The notes beneath the pieces were generated by a model. The model ran no database searches. It was not told where the DNA came from and worked only from the letters and a program-made list of their open reading frames with translations. Shown here piece by piece: positions 21,985 to 30,639 of a stretch of 64,000 bases of DNA. The position numbers and the translations under genes are program-made. The number at the start of each line of letters is the position of its first letter. Position 1 is the first letter of the stretch. The DNA is from Trissonchulus latispiculum (lineage: Eukaryota > Nematoda > Enoplea > Enoplida > Ironidae): assembly GCA_030248195.1 (NCBI GenBank), contig JASAND010013381.1, positions 1 through 64,000 of the forward strand. The letters run 5' to 3'.

Positions 21985-22323
21985 ATGTTCTTCCATTTTG
22001 GTCCCCACAGAATTCCAAACGTTACCGTAACAGGTGCAAATGCCCTCCTTACTTTAACAATTAAGAAATAGCTTATAGTTAATGTTGCTTTTGACGCCAA
22101 TCTGTACGTGTACGAAGGGGACATTTGATTTTCAAATGCTGATAAGCAGCAAAAATCAAGCAATTATGTTGATTTTTGCATTAATTTCTGCATAAATATC
22201 AAATACATAGCTGTTCTGAGTTTGATTTTCCATGCGCATCAGCTTCAAAATGCAAAAATCAAACTGCTTTCTGATTGGCTAGAGTCGCGCCTGTTGTGAT
22301 TGGCAGGTTAAAATCACGTGACC
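21985..22323. repeat. Long inverted repeat, left arm
   Basis: Nearly identical to the inverse of 27838-28165. A stretch of about 180 bases reads the same in both, enough for a common 60-codon chance frame. The two arms enclose the duplicated segment, a foldback element and a Gypsy copy. Confidence 0.75.
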
Positions 22324-22679
22324 TACTGTGCAATGAAGATTTAAGGCGTGGCGTGCAGAAAACAGTGCTGGAAAGTGGAAAGTAGAAACGATGTTGGAAA
22401 TAACTGCATACAATTGTGTATACAATGTATAGAGATCATTTTGCAAAATTATTATAAAATAATAGTAGTATATAAAATTTCCAAACTAAGCTAATTCGTT
22501 AAATTGGATCAGCGGCTTTCTTTTGACTTGGCGCTGCTACAGTTGCAATGCAGATTGAATTCCGAACCAATGATAAATGCTAATTATATATCTGAACAGT
22601 TTTTCAAGTTTTAAGTTTGGATTACTGCAAATCTTATCAAATTAAGACAAACATAGAATGGGTGTTTTGGAGGACACAT
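22171..22679 (+). repeat. Duplicated segment, empty-site copy
   Basis: Direct duplicate of 22852-24084, lacking the foldback insertion. At about 22470 it reads TTATAAAATAATAGTAGTAT, with ATAATAG present once, which defines the exact insertion site of 23151-23863. Confidence 0.9.
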
Positions 22680-22851
22680 CTTTGCTTTTGGAACACTGCA
22701 TCTTACAAAATTTTTCCTTTCCTTTCTTTCCTTTTTCTTCCTTTCTTTTCTTTTTCTTAAAATTTTAAAGTTTGAGCACAAATGAGTACTCCTATAGGGC
22801 CTCTGTATATGCCAAATTACTTTTTTGCCAGATTTTTGCCAATTAATGCCA

Positions 22852-24084
22852 GATTTTTGCATTAATTTCTGCATAAATATCAAATACATAGCTGTTCTGA
22901 GTTTGATTTTCCAAGCGCATCAGCTTCAAAATGCAAAAATCAAACTGCTTTCTGATTGGCTAGAGTCGCGCCTGTTGTGATTGACTGGCAGGTTAAAATC
23001 ATGTGACCTACTATGCAATGAAGATTTAAGGCGTGGCGTGCAGAAAATAGTGCTGGAAAGTGGAAAGTAGAAACGATGTTGGAAATAACTGCATACAAAT
23101 GTGCATACAATGTATAGAGATCATTTTGCAAAATTATTATAAAATAATAGCAAGAGTGCACAATTGCACTATTATTAAGAAGAAGAGTAAGCCACTAGAG
23201 GGCTTCTCTTCACTGCATTGCGTAACGGTGCTCCGACCACAATACGCGAATGTTCCCCCGTTTGGGGGGGACCGACCAAATCGACATTGCATACCCCCCC
23301 TCTGTTTGGTGGGGGGGGGTAGCCAAAAAGAGGTCCCCGTTTGGTGGGGGGGTAGCCAACAGCCAATCAGATTGCAGAGACCCCCCCTCCGTTTGGTGGG
23401 GATTACGGTAGTTTTTGTTCTATTCGAAAATGGGTCCCCGTTTGGGGGGGGGGTCGCTCAAGCAGGCTAAGTTTTGCTCATTCTGATCGGCTGTTGGCGA
23501 CCCCCCCCAAACGGGGACCACTTTTTGTAACCCCCCCAAACAGGGACCCCTTTTGCATACCCCCCCACCAAACGGAGACCTCTTGTGTCGACCCCCCCCC
23601 CAAACGGGGACCCTTTTTCAAAAGCCAAAATCAGCCTGCCTACCCCCCCCCCCCACCAAACGGGGAGGGGGTTTCTGCAATCTGATTGGCTGTTGCCTAC
23701 CCTCCCCCCACCAAACGGGGAGGGGGTATGAATTGGCGACCCCCCCCCACACGGGGGAACATTCGCGTATTGTGGTCGGAGCACCGTTACGCAATGCCAA
23801 GAAGAGGAGCCCTCTAGTGGCTTACTCTTCTTCTAATATATAGAAGAAAATCATGGACTCTTGATAATAGTAGTATATAAAATTTCCAAACTAAGCTAAT
23901 TAGTTAAATTGGATCAGTGGCTTCTTTTGACTTGGCGCTGCTACAGTTGCAATGCAGATCGAATCCCGAACCAACGATAAAATGCTAATTATATATCTGA
24001 ACAGTTTTTCAAGTTTTAAGTTTGGATTACTGCAAACCTTATCAAATTAAGACAAACATAGAATGGGTGTTTTGGAGGACACAT
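22852..24084 (+). repeat. Duplicated segment, filled copy
   Basis: About 513 bp homologous to 22171-22679 plus the 720-bp insertion and duplication at 23144-23863. Only scattered substitutions separate the copies, so the duplication is fairly recent and the insertion more recent still. Confidence 0.9.
23151..23863. mobile_element. Foldback element with CCGTTTGG/poly-G arrays
   Basis: 713 bp. Ends CAAGAGT and ACTCTTG; 7-bp duplication ATAATAG at 23144-23150 and 23864-23870. Arms of about 110 bp (AAGAAGAGTAAGCCACTAG ... GCGAATGTTCCCCCG) enclose an array of about 12 units of the form CCCCGTTTGG(TG)GGGGGG. The units point one way in the left half and the other way in the right half. Frames through it are proline/glycine artefacts. 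Confidence 0.9.
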
Positions 24085-25500
24085 TACAAAATTTAGGATT
24101 TTGGAACATTACAAAAATTTTAATAGCTTAAATATGGATTTCTCTCAGTCGTCAACATTTTTTAGTTTCCTTCAATAATTAAATATTGTAAGGGTGGACC
24201 AAAGGAAACAGAGTAAGAAAAAGATAAGTAAGGAACTTAGGGGCAGGGACGCAGGGACGCAGACAAAAAACCATAAGCCATAAACTCAATAACATAACTT
24301 CAGATCTTAAGCAAAAAACTTTTGGAAGAAATACCGGGTTTTACCACATTTTTGTAATTTTTGAAAAGAGTTTTAATCCTGGGCTGCGAAAACGTTTGTC
24401 ACTTCTTTGGGACAGGCCTTAAAAACTTGGGTCGTTCTCATGATCCCCCAGTACTAAAATTTCGAAATTTGACCAATCGAGCTAAAATCTGGTACGGGTA
24501 TGTTTCCGATCATGCTGAGTTCAAACCTTGCAAATTTTTCAATTTCGCGAAATTCAATTTTTTTTGATTCGCGAGGGGGACCAAGGGAAACCGAAAATTT
24601 TTTCTTTGATATTGCTGAAAATTTGTATTAGGAATTTCAGGGTCGTAAAACACGAATCTAAAGTCTGTTTACAAGAAGGTCTGCTTTTATGAGAAGGAAC
24701 AGAAGCCTAATTTTAGGAATATGTAGGAGTAGAAATGGGGTTCCAAAAACAGGAACAGGAAACGGAGACATTTTTCAGGAACCGGGAGAAAATCTATCTT
24801 CAGGAGCAGGATCAAAAACAGAAGTGTGTTTCCAGCGCCAATATGCATTCGAGTTTAATTTTAGCAAAAGGAACAAGAGTCTAACTTTGAACAGAGCTCT
24901 ATTTTAAAGACATAAATTGCACCTTAAAGCATATATATTTGATTTTGCGGGTGGTCGGTCAATGTATAAAATTCTTGTTTGTATAATAAATCCGCATGTT
25001 AAGGGGGGGCGACTAAACTTTTGACCCGACTTTGTCCGATTGGCCTATATTTGGCGAAGTTATAGAGCATGGGTGTGGTCAAAAACACTTGGTCGTAGGT
25101 TCTTAGCTGCCTTCCATCCATGCGTAGCGGTCGGGTTTATGTGCCCCACCCCCTCCTTTTCACAACTACCAACATAATTAATTATAAAATTTTTGCTGGC
25201 TGCAAGACCCTAGCTTCAAGGTTGCCATTTGCCAATATGAGTTGGCACATGTGCCCCTATCTGCAGAAAAATACTAGACGTCTCTATTTTATCTGCATCT
25301 AAGGGAATTACTCTTCAAAGTTGAAGTTTAGGCAAAAATTTTAAAAATTTTGGCTAAAGAAAGGAAAATTTTATTACTGGTGCGTGATACCGAAAGCTCA
25401 AAATAACAGGGCTTAAGCGAAGCAACTTAAGCGATCAGCTTGTATAACTACCAAACTTAATCACAAGACAGAGTACAAGGATCAATTCACAGTATCCTCT
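24085..25500. other. Intergenic sequence with a dispersed repeat copy
   Basis: No exon. About 24460-24665 is a copy of the repeat containing GAGCTAAAATCTGGTA, TTGCTGAAAA and GGGTCGTAAAACACGAATCT, also found near 37.2, 40.8, 43.9 and 44.2 kb. GGAACAGGAA-rich words lie at 24690-24800. Confidence 0.55.
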
Positions 25501-25542
25501 CAAAAACGTTTTGTTTTTATTCTTGTTTCACTTTCCCCCTTG

Positions 25543-27837
25543 TTAATCAATTCGGAAGAATTCTCCTGAAGCCGGATCATATTGCAGAGGTGCCCTTCTT
25601 GCGCGCACCGGATAGCGCCTAAGTCTCTCTGGTGGCAGAACCGTTGGCACAATTGCCAGCGTAGGCCGATGATCCCTTGACAGGCGCTCACCGGATATTG
25701 ACGGAGACTTGCCAGGATGCTGCAGCCCATTGTCGTTAAAACGCTCTTCGTCCAACTCCTTTGCCGGTGTAGATATCCCTTCGTCAATCTGATGCCGCGC
25801 ATTCCTGGGGGTATATCTCCGCAGATGCATTCGATTGAACGTGGACCGTTGGCGCGTATTAGGACATTCAATCCTAAAGGTATTAGGTGCACATTTCTCC
25901 ACCACTGTGTATGGCCCTTTCCATTGAGGGCCGAGCTTAGAAGAAAGCCCTGCAGTTTTGTCAAAGTTCTTCCTTTTCACCAAATCACCTGGGATGAAGT
26001 AAGCCATTTCCGACCCGGACCCCCTAGCAGCCAACCGTTGCCTCGACTTATCCAGTTCTCCGGCTGCCATGGCCACACACTTTGCCGGATCGTTTACAAA
26101 GTGACTGATGTCAATTCCAAAGGAAACATCAGCAGGAGTCGTCGCCGGTCTTCCAAACACTATCACATAAGGAGTACATTTGGTGGCCTCATGTCGTGTA
26201 GTATTGTGCGCCATTCTCGCAGACTTCAGATGACGATCCCAATCCGTCTGTTCCTCTGCGATGAACTTCCTCAGCGTTGTAGCCAGCGAAGAATTAAACC
26301 GCTCCGCCAAACCGTTTTCTTGTGGATGATAGGGAGTAGTGGACTTCTTATGGATGCCCAATTTCCTTGCAAGGCTGCTGAAAAGATTGGACTGAAAATT
26401 TGCTCCTCTGTCGGTTAAAATAGATTCTGGGCACCCATATTTGGAGACAAAATCCAGAAATGAATCGCAGATAACCTCGGCGGTCTGTTCCGGCAAGGCA
26501 TAGAGATCCACAAACTTCGAGAAATGGTCGATGATAACCAACACATAGCGATTTCCTCCAACAGATCTTGGCAAGGGCCCGAAGACGTCTAGGCAAACCA
26601 GTTGAAAAGGTATCTCCGAAATGATGGGACATGACTTAGGCTTGGGCTCCCTAGACTTGTTATTCAACTGGCAGATTCTGCAAGACTCACAGTATCGCTG
26701 AATCTCTTCATGCATGTTATGCCAAAAGAATTTGGCTTTAATCTTGTGCAGGGTTCTATCTTTCCCGTAATGACCACCATGCCACCTGTCATGATAAGCG
26801 CGAAGAACATCCAGTCGAAGAGCTGCCGGGACTACTAACCGTAGTGGACCACCCGGCTTCTTCAGGTACAAGGTTTTATTTACCATTAGTAGACGAGGCC
26901 ATTGCCGAAGCAGTGACTTTTCTTCTTTGGAGTTAGCCGTTGGTTTTGCTAACTTGGAGTCTTTGTGGCGATAAATCTTGCGAAGAACAGGATCGGTTTC
27001 TTGGGCACAGGGAAAGGAGAAGCTGTCTTGGAAGGTGGTATGTAGTGGCTCGTCTTGTACGGAGAGTATCTGGGGACTTCTGCTCAGCGCGTCCACGTGT
27101 GGTCTATCTTTTCCTGGCTTGTGCACAATCACAGGATCATGAAGCTTTATTTTCTGTTGCCATCTAGCAATCAATGCCGTGGCAGCCGGCTTGTCCAAAA
27201 TGGCTTGCAAAGCTTTGTTGTCAGTGATCAGGTTAAACTTTCGCTCAAACAGATAAGGACGGAACTGGTCTATGGCCCATACCACTGCGTAGGCTTCCTT
27301 CTGATAAGCACTCCATGACTGTTCTCTTGAGTTAAGAGCTTTGCTGGCATAGGCTATGACATGTTCCCTACCATTCTGTCGTTGGGACAAGATTGCCCCC
27401 ATGCCAACTTCGGACGCGTCAGTAGTTAGGTTGAATTCTTTAGAAAAGTCGGGCAAGGCTAGGATAGGCGGTTTTGTTAATATTTGCTTAAGTTTCTGAA
27501 ATGCCGATTCAGACGCCTTGGACCAGGTAAATTCAACATCGTTGTGGATCAGTTGTTGGATAGGATGAGCAATTTCCGCCAGATTCTGGATGAAGCGGCG
27601 ATGATAGCTTACAAGACCCAGAAAGCGCCGGACTTCCTGTTTCGTCTTTGGCCTCGGATAGTTTACGATAGCGGATAATTTCTCTGGGTCAGCGTGTAGT
27701 TTACCATTCCCTACCACATAGCCAAGATATTTTACTTGGGGTTGAATGAAGTGGCACTTTGAAGGCTTCAGACGTAGACCAGCTTTACAAATTCGGTGAA
27801 GTATCTGGCGTAAATGTTGCATGTGAGTTGCATGCAA
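25543..27837 (-). pseudogene. Gypsy pol, 5'-truncated, 764-codon open frame
   Basis: Ty3/Gypsy polyprotein lacking gag, protease and the reverse-transcriptase active site. Residues 1-130 are the RT thumb/connection (VKYLGYVVG, RRFLGLVSYHRRF). RNase H has D140, E181 and D206. The integrase zinc region is at 349-389 (HDRWHGGHYGK ... CESCRIC), with catalytic D417, D476 (LTDRGANF) and E512 (NGLAERF), spaced as D-x35-E, followed by a GPY module (GPQWKGPYTVV). All integrase residues are intact and the frame is unbroken, so the fragment is young. The 5' break abuts the long inverted-repeat family at 27838 (GTTGTGATTG). The 3' LTR is not recognised. Confidence 0.9.
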
Positions 27838-28290
27838 TCACAACAGGCGCGACTCTAGCCAATCAGAAAGCAGTTAGATTTTTGCATTTTGAAGCTGATG
27901 CGCATGGAAAATCAAACTCAGAACAGCTATGTATTTGATATTTATGCAGAAATTAATGCAAAAATCAACATAATTGCTTGATTTTTGCTGCTTATCAGCA
28001 TTTGAAAATCAAATGTCCCCTTCGTACACGTACAGATTGGCGTCAAAAGCAACATTAACTATAAGCTATTTCTTAATTGTTAAAGTAAGGAGGGCATTTG
28101 CACCTGTTACGGTAACGTTTGGAATTCTGTGGGGACCAAAATGGAAGAACATTTGTTTGACCTAGATTGACCTTTTCTGTAAGGCAATCCAAAGAAACTC
28201 AAATTGGACTTGTGTTAATTGAAAGCAATGGGCCTTGAAAAGGTCAAATTTATATCGTGGTCCCCACACTGGGCACAAAAGCCGGTTGCT
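27838..28290. repeat. Long inverted repeat, right arm
   Basis: Inverse of 21985-22323 plus the 20979-21195 block, here contiguous. It ends with GGTCCCCACACTGGGC near 28270. Confidence 0.75.
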
Positions 28291-28683
28291 CCAATCTGTC
28301 ATGTGGATTGGAGCATGACTGACCGCGAATATGGGTTGTTCAGCGAACCTGGTGCATATTAGTGCGCTCTTAACCTAGTTCTCTTGTCATTTACAACCTG
28401 CCCCTCCCATATTAAAGTTTTAAAAACTGGTCCTCTGTTCAGTTAAAACCTTATGTCACCCATATTGCATTTTTCTTGCTCCATCGGAGCATTTTTATTC
28501 TTGTCCTATTTCATTTTTAATGTTCTCGGTAAAACTGAAGTAATAAAGCCAGAGATTCATAAAAGAAACTTTTAAACTTTTGCTAATCGTTAATCGTTAA
28601 CCGAACCTACAGAACAAAAAAGTTTGAAAAGTCCAATATTTTGCTTTCTATCGATTTTTACAGAAATCCAACATCTAATACCC

Positions 28684-28852
28684 ATGGTTACAACAGTTTT
28701 AGTTGATGTACTTATTATACTACTATATTACTCTACCATTTCCGCATTTGCAAGCAAAATTACAGAAGATTATAACTTAGGTATGTTTATATTAGTTACA
28801 GGATATGCTGTAACTTCAGAAGCACCTGCTGCAGCGCCACCAGATGCAAACT
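28684..28852 (+). pseudogene. Leader-like coding segment interrupted by Copia
   Basis: An open frame starts MVTTVLVDVLIILLYYST, a plausible signal peptide, and runs to PPDAN, where the Copia element enters and supplies a stop. Across the element, after removing one copy of the AAACT duplication, the frame continues at 30438 for about 65 codons. The sequence DANFTVNEGKLY just after the junction resembles TDANYTVDEGNLY at 30583-30620, so this is a tandem duplicate. The TV-x-EG pattern recalls the first strand of Ig-like domains (inference). A GTATGT...CAG pair at 28781-28820 could be a tiny intron. No product is assigned. Confidence 0.35.
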
Positions 28853-29006
28853 TGTAGGACCGGCGCAGTTTAGAACTTGCAGAACAAAGGACCACTTATC
28901 GTGCGACTAAACAGCACTAGCTATATCACACGACTACTCATCACAAGACTCAAAGTAATAGTACAAAACTATGTTCATGACATAAGTGGTTACTTTTTAG
29001 CTATCA
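28853..29006 (-). repeat. Copia 3' LTR
   Basis: 154 bp; read on the minus strand it starts TGATAGC and ends CCTACA. It is about 90% or more identical by eye to the LTR at 30274-30432. The 5-bp duplication AAACT is at 28848-28852. Confidence 0.88.
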
Positions 29007-29115
29007 GTCCAACTTAACCATTATTTCATGAACACCGACAAAACACGAAAAGATTTTGAAATTTAGATTTATGTAGAAGCTTCGTAAGTACATCAGCTTG
29101 CATGTCGGTTGTCAG

Positions 29116-29499
29116 TCAGTGTTCACAGCTTGCCAGTGAGGCCGACCTGGACCCGAGGTAAACTTGAACTACTCTACCATCGCCCAAAGTGACGTCCTCT
29201 GGTTTCTCCAATTTTTTGTAGTCCTGCAGCCATTCTTTCTTGTAGCTCATGTGCTGCAATGCGCCTGAATCAATGTAGCACTCCGTAGACGCATCACAGC
29301 TGCTGCTTGTGGATACAAGAACATTCTGACGCCCGCTTGAAACCACAAATGCATTATTCGAAGACTTGTCGGACGAATCTGTAGCAGCATTTGAGTTGTG
29401 GGCAGCAGTCGCTTTTCGACTGTTCCGAAAATTTGGGAACTTAGGACGGTTTGGATCAGGGCGACCGGGACGGGACCTGATTTCATATGCATAATGCAT
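29116..29499 (-). pseudogene. Copia zinc-knuckle remnant and protease fragment
   Basis: Minus-strand frame with the Copia aspartic-protease motif CYIDSGALQHMS and following GDGRVVQV, preceded by a degraded zinc-knuckle area (only GNCFMHYA remains where C-x2-C-x4-H-x4-C is expected). It stops soon after the protease motif. Integrase, reverse transcriptase and RNase H are all missing, and the 3' LTR follows within about 110 bp, so the interior is deleted. Confidence 0.75.
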
Positions 29500-29586
29500 A
29501 AAGCAGTTACCTGTTTTGGGCTTATAATGCGTTTGACGCTCAGCGGTGAAAGCGTTTTCCGGTGATTTATCGGTGCCTTGCTTGTT

Positions 29587-30192
29587 TTATTTCCTCTTTT
29601 CCGCTTCTTGCAGCAGACGACTTTCGACAAACGTCAGGGTAAGATTGTCACCACGGGAATCGAGCACGGTGATTAAGGTTTCGTAGGATTCAGGAAGGCT
29701 AGCCAGCAGAATCGTGACCAAATCTTCTTCTCCCACTGGAGCATCGATTGCCGACAGCTGGTCGGCAAGGTCATTCACCTTATTGATGTGAGCAAGCATG
29801 TCATCGTCATCTTTCATCATCAAACGAAACGGATTTCGATGTAAATAAAGTTTATTTACCAAGGTCCGCCGCTCGTAATGTCCCTGTAGATTTTTCCAGG
29901 CTTGCCTGGCAGTAGTTGCAGACTTCACCAAGAAAATTTGGTTGTCTTCCAGGCTCAGAACCAAAGTCGCCAAGGCCTTGTTGGCCCTTCTTTGAAAGTC
30001 CTTCACCTGATTCCCGTTTGCCCCTTCTGCAAGAATTTCGGAACCATCAATGTGTCCCCATAAGTCTTTCTCGATGACCAACATCCATATTTTATATTTC
30101 CACATCGGATAGTTACTACCGTCAAATATGTCGACAGTTAAGGACTTCGATTTCTCTGCCATATCCACCCCGGTAAGTGTTGCTGTAGGCAA
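29587..30192 (-). CDS. Copia gag (UBN2-type), 201 codons
   Basis: Complete-looking gag N-terminal region. The segment FDGSNYPMWKYKI at residues about 23-35 is the conserved gag start motif of Ty1/Copia, and ARQAWKNLQGHY to LLASLPESYETLI is the UBN2 capsid domain. It starts about 80 bp downstream of the primer-binding site and ends at a stop before the protease frame, which suggests a frameshift. It may still give a capsid-like protein that helps move other copies, but nothing here shows expression. Confidence 0.8.
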   Translation of the reverse strand: MPTATLTGVDMAEKSKSLTVDIFDGSNYPMWKYKIWMLVIEKDLWGHIDGSEILAEGANGNQVKDFQRRANKALATLVLSLEDNQIFLVKSATTARQAWKNLQGHYERRTLVNKLYLHRNPFRLMMKDDDDMLAHINKVNDLADQLSAIDAPVGEEDLVTILLASLPESYETLITVLDSRGDNLTLTFVESRLLQEAEKRK

Positions 30193-30259
30193 AGTTACCA
30201 GGAATGCCAGGAAAACAGGCCAAAAATGTCCAAATATTAAGCAGTCTTGGGGTCACCCA

Positions 30260-30273
30260 CTGGGCCCATAACC
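30260..30273 (-). other. Copia primer-binding site
   Basis: Minus strand GGTTATGGGCCCAG immediately follows the 5' LTR. This is the internal initiator-tRNA-Met priming site known from Drosophila copia, rather than a site matching the tRNA 3' end. Confidence 0.8.
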
Positions 30274-30432
30274 TGTACGACCGGCGCAGTTTAGAACTTG
30301 CAGAATGAGACAAAGGACCCCTTATCGTGCGACTAAACAGCACTAACTATATCACACGACTACTCATCACAAGACTCAAAGTAATAGCACAAAACTATGT
30401 TCATGACATAAGTGGTTACATTTTAGCTAACA
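30274..30432 (-). repeat. Copia 5' LTR
   Basis: 159 bp; minus strand TGTTAGCTAAAATG ... CGTACA, followed directly by the primer-binding site. The outer flank carries AAACT (30433-30437), matching the duplication at the other end, so 28853-30432 is one complete insertion of 1580 bp. Confidence 0.9.
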
Positions 30433-30631
30433 AAACTTCACTGTCAATGAAGGAAAATTATATGGTATTATTTCTAATGCTCTTCTGTACTTGCCTGCAA
30501 AGTTCCAAGCGATTACTAATCTGTGGCTAGTTATAGGCCTTGTTGTACTTCAGCAGCAGCACTCTACTTTAGCGCAAACAGATGCAAACTATACCGTCGA
30601 TGAAGGAAACTTATACGTAGATTGCTTCTAG
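30433..30631 (+). pseudogene. Continuation of interrupted leader plus tandem copy
   Basis: The first part continues the frame broken at 28852. From about 30466 a second copy of the same module begins (NALLYLP ... LVIGLVVLQQQ, hydrophobic) and ends TDANYTVDEGNLY followed by GTAGAT, a possible donor. A third, more diverged copy of the module is split at about 31370-31400 and 31590-31660. Confidence 0.3.
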
Positions 30632-30639
30632 GAAACTTA

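Noticed and set aside
21595..22008. 137-codon phenylalanine/proline-rich minus-strand frame
   Set aside because: Crosses A-rich low-complexity DNA (21690-21770) and the inverted-repeat family; no domain.
23175..23843. CRISPR-like array of about 30-bp CCGTTTGG/poly-G repeats
   Set aside because: Units vary in length, invert at the centre, lack unique spacers, and lie in an animal genome inside a transposon.
25717..26418. 233-codon plus-strand frame
   Set aside because: Shadow of the intact Gypsy integrase frame on the opposite strand.
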